Both the position numbers and the translations under genes were made by a program. 64,000 bases of DNA, taken from assembly GCF_026151205.1 (NCBI RefSeq), contig NC_087080.1, positions 14,517,337 to 14,581,336 of the forward strand, written 5' to 3'. Positions 1 to 10,321 of the stretch are shown one piece after another. The notes under the pieces were generated by a model. The model had not been told where the DNA came from. It searched no databases and worked only from the letters and a program-made list of their open reading frames with translations. This stretch comes from Bolinopsis microptera (Eukaryota; Ctenophora; Tentaculata; Lobata; Bolinopsidae). The first letter of the stretch is position 1. The number at the start of each line of letters is the position of its first letter.

Positions 1-771
1 TTCAAAATCTGAGGAAATTTTTATCTTAGATAATTGTTCAAGCATTCTGAAAATCTACCGAAAAGTTTTTCTAGCTTGCTCCTTCATAAAGATATTCGTC
101 ATTGAAGTTTGTGCTTTTTTGAAGAATTATTTTATAAAAACGTCAATTTTGCGATTTAGTATTCTCTAGTGTTGGGCCATGCCTTGGGTTGTGGAGCTCA
201 GTTCTGCTTCCTATAGGTATAAATTGTGTATTAGGCTAGTTTTAAAGTTGAAAATCGAAAAGTTGCACACATTGGGACACGCCCAAATTGATAGAAAATC
301 GCTAAAATCACTGAAAATTGCTGTTTTCGTCATTTTCTGTCAACTTTAGAGTGCCGTTGTGATTACAGTTCTTCTTAAAATACTTTGAAACTTTGCATGC
401 TTATTAAGCTATATATAAAACAATTACATGCAAAATTTTACGGCGATTCAATATTGGATGCGCACGCAACGTCTGGTCAAAGTTTGCACGTGCGAAAGGT
501 GAGAATTTTGCTCATTCGTGATTTCCAACAAATTTTGCTTTGCCACGACAGTTGAATGTCATTATATATGAATTTAATGCCAACTTGAATGAGTATTAAG
601 TGGCATATTCAGTCAGTGATCGACCGATATGCTTCCCTAAACACAAGGAAATGTTTTTAAAGGATAGATTTCGAAATCGTTGAAACTTCCTCCTTATTAA
701 TGATATGAAAATATCAGTTTATATTTCGACTTTATAAAGTACCCTGACATTATAATAAAAAAGAGATGATA

Positions 772-1281
772 TTTTACCAAAACCCATAATCATGGGTAGA
801 GTGGACCGCTGTCAGTGTCTCTCTTTCCCAAACAAAAGGAAATGATATTACTTTGATTGACCGTTCTCAAATGCAAAATGATACCGAGAATGAAATCGGT
901 CGCTCGCTTTTCCCATTCATTTACAATTGTAATAGATTAAGAAAAACTACCCAAAGGCAGCTGTACTCGGCAATGAAGATTCAATAAACTTCAGCTAATT
1001 CAATAAGTAATACTAATAACTACCACCCTTACCCCGAAATACTAGGTATCGACCCGAACGCAACCCAAAGAGATTTTTACAGCATCTGATTGATGTAATC
1101 AATCGAAACTTATTACAATTCGTAAGCCGTGAATGAATGGGAAAAGCGAGCGACCGATTTCATTCTCGGTATCATTTTGCATTTGAGAACGGTCAATCAA
1201 AGTAATATCATTTCCTTTTGTTTGGGAAAGAGAGACACTGACAGCGGTCCACTCTACCCATGATTATGGGTTTTGGTAAAA
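772..1281. mobile_element. 510-bp DNA element with long terminal inverted repeats
   Basis: The segment starting TTTTACCAAAACCCATAATC is repeated in reverse complement ending at 1281. The arms run about 772-938 and 1112-1281 and are nearly identical, about 165 bp each. TA lies immediately outside each end (770-771 and 1282-1283), consistent with a TA target duplication. The 170-bp centre has no ORF of note, so this is a non-autonomous fold-back element. TA targets fit Tc1/mariner or PIF-like families, but I see no transposase to decide. Confidence 0.85.
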
Positions 1282-1908
1282 TACTAAATATCTATTTGTT
1301 TGAAGAAAATTGTGCTGGCCGAAATTAGCGCTAAAAAACCATCCTACAGTCGGCACGCGCGGCTCACTGTCAATGGCGCACTACCTACTAGGGACCCCAG
1401 ATACACCTTACTAGACGTATTTTTGACCGTAGAATCGATTAAAAGTGGTTTCAAGATGATTAGACTGAGTTAGCGCGGTTAAAATCGCAAAAAAACGATT
1501 TTTGGGCCAAAAATAGGCCAAAAAACCATGTTTTTTGATAATTTGAGCAAGTTAATTTTGTTGGCATACTGTGCAATATCAATATGTTGCCGAATCGAGA
1601 TTCGCGAAAATTAGTCAATTCACGAATTTCTCGTAACATATTGACGAATTTGCAAAATTCCGAAGATTTTACTCAATTTGGTCACTATACTAAAAAAATG
1701 ATCGGTAATCATCCTAATTAAATCATCCTAACTTCCGAATTGTTTTAAAAAACCCCGATACGCGGATTAGATTGTTTTAAATTGTATAACTTTATTTATC
1801 CACCCCACGACTTTAAGACGTTTTCTCTCTCGTTACGATCTCAATTATTTTCCAAATTAAGGTCCGGCTTGCCCACAGCATAACTGCATTTTTATTTGGC
1901 ACTTAGGT

Positions 1909-2046
1909 CTAAAGCCGTAGTACATACATATTACATTACAGTATTACACTGGAGCTTACACAGTGTAATTTCCTCCAGTCTGCGCCGCCTATATGTTTAT
2001 ATAGCTCGATTCAGTGTAATGTAATATGTATGTACTACGGCTTTAG
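1909..2046. mobile_element. Palindromic MITE, copy 1
   Basis: The ends are an inverted repeat of about 34 bp (CTAAAGCCGTAGTACATACA at the left, its complement at the right). Other copies are at 14638-14770 (intact) and from 14043 (rearranged). The related repeat at 6380-6600 lacks the element and reads GGTACAATTT across the site, so it acts as an empty site. The exact target duplication is ambiguous. Confidence 0.8.
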
Positions 2047-2569
2047 TACAATTTATATTTATAAATTGTCATCACACGTGACTGTGTGACATGGCAGAAT
2101 ACTGAATAGAAATGAAAAAACGATATAATATGACAAAAAGGATAAAACAATCACAACTGTATTGTAAGCGCAATATTTCGGATCACCTTGAGTAAAAAAA
2201 ATTTTATTGCCGAAAAAATCGTTAATCTAAAAATAAACGTTGGTTAGATGTTGGAACAATTTGTGAAACATTTAAAACACCGTTGCCCAGTTGCCTGTGT
2301 AAGTGTAACGAAAATTTTATGGGAAAATGAAAGAATTTCCCGAAATTGGTTTAAACTGATAGCACATTTGGCGGAAAAAAAGTGTTCAGATTGGTTATCT
2401 AAATCACAAATCCTTTTAATCCGCCAGAAAAATTTTACTGAGTAAAATAAAATTCTCCAGTAAGTTACTAATATAATTGTTAAAGGTAGCATGAAATATG
2501 CGGTCAGAAGAATAAAAACTGTACAGAAGTACCTTAGTCTGAAAATAAAAAGACAAACTAATACCCCAA

Positions 2570-2810
2570 ATTTTCTTTACGTTTAGAGCAACCTAATAAA
2601 TACATTTTCATATTAATGTTCTAATTGTTCAAATTTCTTTTTTAACCTCATGAAGTTCTTCTTTACTATTATCATCTCTCTTCACCTGATCCTGTTTCAC
2701 CTCCTGTTTCACCTCTTCAACTTGCTTTTCTTCTACCTTTTTATTCTCTGCCAACAGCTCGTCCTTCTCTTTCTCCAGTTTCTTGATCTGTTCTAACTTT
2801 TCCTGCATAA
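2570..2810 (-). pseudogene. Truncated 3' fragment of the SLC38A10-like gene
   Basis: Bases 2629-2809 match the last roughly 55 codons of the transporter gene at 15542-15710, including the stop and the Lys/Glu-rich coiled-coil end. Relative to the parent, this copy has a short extra piece near 2690-2705 (a local repeat of the CCTGTTTCACC stretch) and lacks the downstream poly(A) region. It has no membrane-domain exons, so it is a dead fragment carried by the segmental duplication. Confidence 0.85.
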
Positions 2811-3090
2811 CTTAACTGTTTTATAATGAATAAAAACTGCATATTTTGGGAGTTTGATTTGTATTTTGTACCTGCAACATGGAATCAATACTCAATTAAT
2901 ACAGAATCATTCTTAATTTAAACAGCAGTGAATCTGATCAATATATTTAAGATACTATATACCAGTATACGAGAAATAGATATTACATACGAGAAATAAA
3001 GCTGTTTTAATTTATATAAAAAATACTATAAAATATAGTCTGTTATTTAATAAGTGTGTTATTTTATAAGTGTGCACCTGGAATAAATAC
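2811..3090. other. AT-rich spacer
   Basis: No ORF or repeat of note. It is the 3' side of the NERD-helicase gene and contains short direct repeats of ATACGAGAAATA. Confidence 0.5.
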
Positions 3091-5328
3091 TCAATAATGT
3101 CTCGTAATATTAGCACATTGTTTGAGATCACTTGATAAGAATTGTTCCATCTTTTCTAACGTTGTCTTATGTTGATGTACTTGATATAGCAAAACTGAAC
3201 AGTAAACTCTAGCTCGAGACATGGCTAAGTACAGAGAGTTCAGGTAAAGTCCATCAAACTCAATTATAGCAATAACTGATGGCCATTCTCCTGAAGGAGC
3301 GTCATGGCAATATACCAATAATATGTTATCAGCACGCCTATATTTTGCTAGTTGTGTTTCTATCATTTCATGAAGTGGGTCCAATGTGATTTGTGTATAC
3401 ACATGATATACCACAGCTGTACTTAACTTTTTAAGGACATTTCCCCGCTTCAGCTTGTGTAATTCTTTATTTAGGTAAGTGCCTATCAAATCAAAGTCAC
3501 CGTTCTTAAAAGCATGTATGTTGATTTTCGGTCCCCGAATATAATGACCTGATGTTTGTTTAACGATGGTCTCTCTTCGTCTCATTATTTCGTCTTCTAT
3601 TTGGTACCTTATTACTGATAAACTGTTTGATATATCGTAGGTGTTTCTCAAATTCTTTGATAAAATAAATGTGTGAAAAGGGGAATTTGATGGTTGAATA
3701 GATGAAGGCCGTACCATGCACTCAAAACTCTGTGCCTTGTCGTGAGTTATCCAGATATAACGATTGCCATGATTAGCCTCCATCAAAGAATCTAACATTT
3801 TCATAATGGGATTCGTTCCCTCAATGTCCCCATCATTCGGAAGTAAAATAAATTGCACATCGTCTAGAAACACATCACAATCAAGATGTGAAGTTAGTAT
3901 TTCTGAAAACCGTCGGTTGATTTCGTAACTCGGTAAGAGGAAGCCCTCTGCCTTCCCACCGTGCAAGGTAAAAATCTCATGTATTGGACAATGAATTAAG
4001 ATAACTTGATTATCAAATAATTTGAAGGATATCATCTCAATAATCTGCAACGTGGTCATCCCGACTGTTTCAGTATTGGGTAGTGTGCAGTGGTGTACAC
4101 TTGTTTTTTCAAAAGCAGTTGTAACCCCTCTCGCAGCTACGTCGTTAGCAATGAAAAATATGATTTTTCTATTTGCATCCGACTTAGCAAGCTGTATTGC
4201 TTTAGCTATCAGTATGATACTTTTGCCCGTTCCTGCGGGCCCAATAAAAAGAACTGACCGTTCCTCTAAATTGTACGCTTCAAACTGCTTCTTAGTGACG
4301 TTGTTCACTCCTAAGTACTCTCTAATGACATCTGGGGCTGGAATTACGTTTGGATTTGTTTTTTTGAACGTAAAATTTCCACTGCGCAGTTTATCATCAA
4401 TATCTTGTATACACCATCCCAAACTGCACTTGAATTTATCACAGTGGCCCTTATTATCCGTGCACCAAATAGCAAGCAGCATGTTCCTGACTTTTTCATG
4501 TTTTGCTCGAAAGTCAGGTTTCAAAGCTTCTTCCATGTGAGGATCCGCAACGTTGCTTTTCCACCAAGATGCAAAATCTTCTGTATCTTCTTTGAATATA
4601 ATCCATGGTATCTGATCAGGTTTCAAGTTGAATTCTGCCCTGGATTTCCTCGTAAAGTTAGGATAAGCTGTAAAGTGAGAGATATTTGTGCTATTCTCAA
4701 TACTTCTGATCAATTTCACCATTCTTTTCCTCTGCAAGTCTGCTTTCTTGTAAGAACCCTGCAATCCTAATTTATGCTGTTGTTCATCTAATCCAGGATT
4801 CTGCTGTTTTGCTTCACTAAAACTTGTCATATTCTTCACTTCAATGATGACAAAATAGTTGTTTCCTATGATCAAAAAATCGCACTCTCCCTCGCGATTG
4901 TTAGGTGTTTTTCGGCAAGCCGTACACCCTTTTCTAACATGACTTTTATTACACAAACGATATTGATGATGTGTATATTCAAAACTGTGTAGAACTTTAA
5001 TATCTTCATCTATAAGCCCCTCCAGTGCTCTATAAACTACAACTTCGGTCTCATAATCTAGCTGACGTTTTTTATCATCTCTAAAACTGGGACCAGGCTC
5101 ATCTTCATCTGGGTATACGTCAATATACGTGTGTTGTGGAGCTTTAGGTAGCATGATCGGGCGTGTTTCTGTTGACGCACAATACGTATCGTAGATCTCT
5201 TTCCCGTTCTTGAGATATTCTTCCATTTTGAGGTGTCTGAAATAATTGTGCACCTTTATTTCTTTATTCAACTTCAAGTTTAGGGATTTTGACAATGTTG
5301 TAGGGATATATACAATTTTATGACACAA
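3091..5328 (-). CDS. NERD-domain and superfamily-1 helicase-like protein, single exon
   Basis: A 745-residue ORF with no intron in an intron-rich region. Residues about 90-170 look like a NERD (nuclease-related) domain: an early Glu in YETEVVVYRAL, then GECD (147-150) followed by a hydrophobic strand, then EVK (163-165), the usual restriction-endonuclease-like acidic and lysine positions. A Walker A loop GPAGTGKS lies near residue 362 and a Walker B-like strand VFLDDVQ near 483. Near 695-705, YLAMSRARVYC resembles helicase motif VI of UvrD/Rep-type enzymes. NERD plus helicase proteins are known in bacteria and occur sporadically in animals; their role is unclear and a nucleic-acid function is inferred. 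The Met at 5328 is the first in frame. The absence of introns suggests retrocopying or transfer. No neighbour suggests a pathway. Confidence 0.75.
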   Translation of the reverse strand: MCHKIVYIPTTLSKSLNLKLNKEIKVHNYFRHLKMEEYLKNGKEIYDTYCASTETRPIMLPKAPQHTYIDVYPDEDEPGPSFRDDKKRQLDYETEVVVYRALEGLIDEDIKVLHSFEYTHHQYRLCNKSHVRKGCTACRKTPNNREGECDFLIIGNNYFVIIEVKNMTSFSEAKQQNPGLDEQQHKLGLQGSYKKADLQRKRMVKLIRSIENSTNISHFTAYPNFTRKSRAEFNLKPDQIPWIIFKEDTEDFASWWKSNVADPHMEEALKPDFRAKHEKVRNMLLAIWCTDNKGHCDKFKCSLGWCIQDIDDKLRSGNFTFKKTNPNVIPAPDVIREYLGVNNVTKKQFEAYNLEERSVLFIGPAGTGKSIILIAKAIQLAKSDANRKIIFFIANDVAARGVTTAFEKTSVHHCTLPNTETVGMTTLQIIEMISFKLFDNQVILIHCPIHEIFTLHGGKAEGFLLPSYEINRRFSEILTSHLDCDVFLDDVQFILLPNDGDIEGTNPIMKMLDSLMEANHGNRYIWITHDKAQSFECMVRPSSIQPSNSPFHTFILSKNLRNTYDISNSLSVIRYQIEDEIMRRRETIVKQTSGHYIRGPKINIHAFKNGDFDLIGTYLNKELHKLKRGNVLKKLSTAVVYHVYTQITLDPLHEMIETQLAKYRRADNILLVYCHDAPSGEWPSVIAIIEFDGLYLNSLYLAMSRARVYCSVLLYQVHQHKTTLEKMEQFLSSDLKQCANITRHY

Positions 5329-5606
5329 AGTCGAAACGCATATAATAATAATATGATATGAAGAAGCTTGGGATTTAAAAATAAAACTTCTAGAATATGC
5401 AGGAGTTTGGGAGTTTCAGTCGGAGAGAGTCCTACACCATCCCACTACTGACTACAATAAGTGTAAAGTACCAAGCGATGGTTCACAGAGGAAGTATTCG
5501 ATAAACTGCTAGTATAGTGACTATGAGTGTTCAGCATATATGAGGACTGGGGACAATATACAAGGCTATTTGCAGTTTATTATCAGTGATATACCATGTA
5601 GTCGTA

Positions 5607-5729
5607 GATGTGGATTCTGGTGGGGCATGTTCTTTGACATGTGATCTGATTGATCAATAGTGGAATCCGATTGGTGAATTTCTGTCACGTGTTTAAAATA
5701 TGCTTCACCTCCCCACCAGAATCCACATC
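5607..5729. mobile_element. Small MITE
   Basis: Perfect 19-bp terminal inverted repeats GATGTGGATTCTGGTGGGG (5607-5625) and its complement (5711-5729) enclose about 85 bp without coding potential. Confidence 0.75.
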
Positions 5730-6195
5730 GATAAGTTATTAATAAATAAATTATTCTATTAGTTTTTAAACTAATATTTCATAAGTCACGTGTCAAAACA
5801 GTGGAAAGTGTTTTCATGATGACATGATATATTTACTGGTTTGCTATCGAAAAGATAATCAGAAAGCCACATAATGTCTGTAGCCCCTATTATACGATAA
5901 TGCCATTGGGAGACTTATATTAACTAAAATATATTCAAATTGACACAATAAAAGCGAGCAGGGAGTCGAAACCAATGTACATTAATCCGAGCTATTAACG
6001 ATAAATAATAAAGTTCGCAATAATCCTGAAATCTATGGTCTTCAAGACAAGGGAAAACTGATAAGGTCTAACAAGTCGCATTTTAAAACAGGTGCACTGC
6101 ACATTTAAATATCAGCTTTGGCATGATTTAATTTACCGATAAGACTTTCAAGCATATAATATTACATGACATAAATGACCTTAAATTTGCGTCAC
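5730..6195. other. Spacer without recognisable gene
   Basis: AT-rich sequence in which I see no gene, RNA or repeat. Confidence 0.4.
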
Positions 6196-6340
6196 TTAGG
6201 GGTCGTTCAAATATTATTATGTTATCACTTTTTCAGTTTTACACATAGCTAATAGCTATTGTGTCAAAATTACACTAGCGTAATCATTTGGAAATCCCCC
6301 TCCCCCTTGGCTGATTACGTAATATGTGAACGACCCCTAA
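6196..6340. mobile_element. MITE, TTAGGGGTCGTTC family, copy 1
   Basis: Ends TTAGGGGTCGTTCA and its complement TGAACGACCCCTAA. The interior (ACACATAGCTATTGTGTCAAAA, then ACACTAGCGTAATCATT and a C-rich run) is shared with the copy at 46490-46668, so this is a real family. Confidence 0.85.
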
Positions 6341-6379
6341 AGTGCACACTAACCTACTATGATGGAGACGAATTGCACA

Positions 6380-6600
6380 ATTAGGAATTTAACAAAAATC
6401 CCCGTTTTGATTCACTGTGATAAAATTCACCCACGACCTATTAAATTACGTTTTCTCTCGTTGCGATTTCAAGTTCAACTAATTAATCTTTTCCAAATAT
6501 TAAGGTCCTGCTTGTCACACATTGGATGTCTCATAACCGATAACTTCGACCCATAACTGCTTTTTGGCACTTATGGTACAATTTATATTTGTAAGAATCA
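6380..6600. repeat. Diverged fourth copy of the 1.75-kb / 13.8-kb / 14.5-kb repeat, without MITE
   Basis: Shares the order of blocks seen at 1795-2060, 13790-14050 and 14520-14770 (CACGACC... ACGTTTTCTCTCG, TTCCAAAT, AAGGTC, ACTGCTTTTTGGCACTTA, ACAATTTATATTT) but lacks the palindromic insertion. The ORF across it (6359-6556) is fortuitous. Confidence 0.7.
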
Positions 6601-6705
6601 TACGATTTATCTTTTAGTTTTAGTAACAGCTTAATCAAGTAAACGGTAAGCGGTTAAAAGTTATGGGGCTGTCTTTTTTGTTGGTATAAATATAATGGCG
6701 GGCTC

Positions 6706-7172
6706 TTACTAATTCGCTCGCCAAAAATTTCACGTGACTTTGGTTTTTATGGTTTTGCAGCCGTACAAAACGGTTTTACATAAACCTTACCTGGGCACCT
6801 CAGGCTATCATGTTCATAAACAAACCGAATAGAGATTACAGATTAGGCGGAATGACAGGCTGAGCGCGGCCCAGTAACATAAACCCTAATCCCAACCCTA
6901 ACCCTAACCATAACCCCGAAGCTATCCATAACCCTTACCACAACCCTAACCCTAACCCGAGCCCTAAACTATCGAATTCATGTTTTACTAGCCTGTCACG
7001 TGACCAAAACGGTTTTTTCCCATAACTCTCCAGGGAAGCATTTTTACCCTACGTCATGGGGGTGATTCGGAATCAGCGTCCAAAAATACACCGATTTAGA
7101 TCAATTTCATGCCCATAGGGCCTCTTCACAAGATCAAGAATTTTCTTAAAATTTGGGCGAGCGATTTAGTAA
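6706..7172. mobile_element. Dispersed repeat with inverted ends and telomere-like core
   Basis: The left end ACTAATTCGCTCGCCAAAAA and right end TTGGGCGAGCGATTTAGT are inverted relatives. Part of it (6994-7165) recurs inverted at 42935-43110, and 6818-6870 recurs inverted near 45110-45165. The core at 6882-6967 is rich in CCCTAA-like units. Several related fragments show this is a mobile repeat. Confidence 0.65.
6882..6967. repeat. Degenerate CCCTAA-type (telomere-like) stretch inside a dispersed repeat
   Basis: Irregular AACCCTAA/AACCCTAACC units. A complementary TTAGGG-rich stretch lies at 43137-43235 in the related repeat, so it belongs to the element rather than marking a chromosome end. 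Confidence 0.7.
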
Positions 7173-8936
7173 AACTAAAAGCGATAATATACTATATATA
7201 ATGGCAACATAACAAAACTATGACCAAGCCAAATGATTAAGGATTTCCAAATCGGCCGGTGGTAAGTGGTTTAATTGATCATTTTGTGACCCAAATGTGA
7301 TACTTATATTAGGTAATTTGGTTTTGGCAGGGGACCTTAAATTGGCTAGTTTTGGTTTTGGTTTTAGTTTTGGTTTAAAGAGCTTATACTTGCCACATAT
7401 GTCCAGGTGCATTATAATAATGCAGGACTTCTAGGCAATGAGCTTGGTTGTGGGACACACTCAACTAGGGAAGTTGAGAGGCCTCAATCAAGTCTCATTT
7501 AGATATCAACAGAGTGTGAACCACTGCCAGACTTACCTTTGATTAGAGTTTGCCAGGCTCTATAAGTGTGGCAGATAGTGTCTTCTTTGTCCTATCCTTT
7601 GTCCGTGATGCTGGTAACGTACTCTTGTTGCAGGTGATGGTGACATAAACTCATTTGCATGATTGGGTCTAGAGATGGGTCGATTGTGAAGTGTGCTATA
7701 TAAATAGGTAGTTGTGATAAATAGTACTGCTCAGTACCGTAATTATAAAACCATTATCTGAGAACTTGTCTCAACATAGAAGATCTAAATGACATGAGGT
7801 CTAAACTGGGTCGATTAAAAGTGAGCTACAGATTAGCGGCTGGGAAAAACAAAGAGATGGAGATTAGTGATTAATACAGGTAATCAGTACAGGTGCTGAG
7901 TGAACGTATGGCAGACCGTAAAATCGGAAGATTAACTGATAATGACTAAAACACCCTAGAATTAAGTGCCACAACCATGAGGTTATAAAGTCAAGAGGGT
8001 CTATTTAGACTACAAGAAGATAATAAGTGGGCTGAAGCTAATAACTGGTTAACAAGTCGCAATAGAGATTGAAACATATCACAACAAAGAGGGACAAAGT
8101 GTCGAGAAAAATTAAAGTAGCCGGTAATTATCACTATGCTGGGTAAACGGACCGTGAAAACAAGGAAATTGGCTAGCGATCAAGTATTACTGTAAAATAT
8201 ATATGAGGGGCACTCAGAATTAAATTGCAGTTTACAGATCGAGCGAGTTCATACTTTCGCACCGTTTTAAGTACGAAAATGTAATGTGTGTTTTGAATAT
8301 AATAGGCGGATTTATACTAATTTTGCATTTCAACTGCGATAGTGAAGTCCCGGCCGTATAGTAGGCGTAGGCACGGGAATTAGTGAATTACACTAGTCTC
8401 TTATAATAATTCAGTTCTGGGGAAATTTCTATTCAGAGCAAATAATTCGTTAAATTTTAATTATTGTTTTATTCCAACTCCTAATTGTAGGTTTATAACC
8501 TACCAAGACGAGCGCCGATTTTGGATTTGGACTTAAGTCGACAATTGTCGACGGACTTATTTGAACAAATATTTTACGAGTATCACCCGTTAATCCAACT
8601 CCAAGATCACAAAGGTGCGCACGTTTGACATATGATCAAACTCAGACTGAAAAATGAATTATAGGAATATCTTGTAACGTAACGCTAACAACCATATTAA
8701 TTTTATAAAATATTTAAGTATTGAAACTGCATCATCATCAACAATCAATATTCAAGACAAAGTGAAACAATGGAATACCGGGTCCCGAAATTCAAAATTG
8801 TAGTCAGTGTTTGGTACTGTTCTTTTCTTTTTTTTTCTTTTTTTTTGGAAGAATATGAACAATAACATGATTCATGAATAATGAATTTTAAAAAATCTCG
8901 TCACAACTATTTCTCCCAAAACCCTGCACACTGTGA
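7173..8936. other. Gene-poor spacer
   Basis: No convincing coding exon on either strand. The ORF at 7218-7412 (minus) is a low-complexity stretch. Bases 8481-8516 and 8565-8597 are short segments shared with 43331-43365 and 44672-44704, so the right part is old repeat. A T-rich run lies at 8821-8846. Confidence 0.5.
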
Positions 8937-10316
8937 ACAGTACCGTTTCCGGTACCGGTCACAGTACCGTTCACAGTACTGGTCACAGTACCGTTCACAG
9001 TACCGTTCACAGTACCGTTCACAGTACCGTTCACAGTACTGGTCACAGTACCGTTCACAGTACCGTTCACAATACTGGTCACAGTACCGTTCACAGTACT
9101 GGTCACAGTACTGTTCACAGTACCGTTCACAGTACCGTCACAGTACCGTTCACAGTACCGTTCACGGTAACGGTCACAGTACCGTTCACAGTACCGGTCA
9201 CAGTACCGTTCACAGTAACGGTCACAGTACCGTTCACAGTACGGTCACAGTACCGTTCACAGTACCGTTCACAGTACCGTTCACAGTACCGTTCACAGTA
9301 CCGTTCACAGTACCGGTCACAGTACCGTTCACAGTACCGTTCACAGTACCGGTCACAGTACCGTTCACAGTACCGGTCACAGTACCGTTCACAGTACCGT
9401 TCACAGTACCGTTCACAGTACCGGTCACAGTACCGTTCACGGTAACGGTCACAGTACCGTTCACAGTACCGGTCACAGTACCGTTCACAGTACCGGTCAC
9501 AGTACCGTTCACAGTACCGGTCACAGTACCGTTCACAGTACTGGTCACAGTACCGTTCACAGTACTGGTCACAGTACCGTTCACAGTACTGGTCACAGTA
9601 CCGTTCACAGTACCGTTCACAGTGCTGGTCACAGTACCGTTCATAGTACCGTTCACAGTACTGGTCACAGTACCGTTCACAGTACCGTTCGCAGTACCGT
9701 TCACAGTACCGTTCGCAGTACCGTTCACAGTACCGTTCACAGTACCGTTCACAGTACTGGTCACAGTATCGTTCACAGTACCGTTCACAGTACCGTTCAC
9801 AGTACCGTTCACAGTACCGTTCACAGTACCGTTCACAGTACCGTTCACAGTATCGTTCACAGTACCGTTCACAGTACTGGTCACAGTACCGTTCACAGTA
9901 CCGTTCACAGTACTGGTCACAGTACCGTTCACAGTACCGTTCACAGTACCGTTCACAATACTGGTCACAGTACCGTTCACAGTACCGTTCACAGTACCGT
10001 TCACAGTACCGTTCACAGTACCGTTCACAGTACTGGTCACAGTACCGTTCACAGTACCGTTCACAGTACTGGTCACAGTACCGTTCACAGTACCGTTCAC
10101 AGTACTGGTCACAGTACCGTTCAGAGTACCGTTCACAGTACCGTTCACAGTACTGGTCACAGTACCGTTCACAGTACCGTTCACAGTACTGGTCACAGTA
10201 CCGTTCACAGTACCGTTCACAGTACCGTTCACAGTACTGGTCACAGTACCGTTCACAGTACCGTTCACAGTACTGGTCACAGTACCGTTCACAGTACCGT
10301 TCACAGTACTGTTAAC
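8937..10316. repeat. 12-bp minisatellite, about 115 units
   Basis: Head-to-tail 12-mers AGTACCGTTCAC with the common variant AGTACTGGTCAC and rarer AGTACCGGTCAC. A few units are shortened, shifting the register near 9137 and 9240. Because 12 is divisible by three, both strands stay open for hundreds of codons, giving artificial TVPF and TVNG repeat ORFs. Variants follow higher-order patterns such as two standard units and one variant, indicating repeated block duplication. The array begins right after the last exon I can follow of the coiled-coil gene. Confidence 0.97.
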
Positions 10317-10321
10317 ATAGT

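Larger units (their letters stand above)
1569..2810. repeat. Segmental duplicate of 14302-15710
   Basis: From about 1569 (GTGCAATATCAATATG) the sequence matches 14302 onward with few differences, through a palindromic MITE and on into the 3' end of the SLC38-type gene. The copy here lacks about 180 bp equivalent to 15300-15485, which in the intact locus carries the gene's probable poly(A) signal. Similarity stops abruptly after 2809. Confidence 0.85.

Noticed and set aside
4022-4770. Plus-strand ORFs opposite the NERD-helicase gene
   Set aside because: Shadow frames of a well-supported minus-strand gene.
6882-6967. Interstitial telomere or chromosome end
   Set aside because: Too degenerate and part of a dispersed repeat that has an inverted relative at 43 kb.
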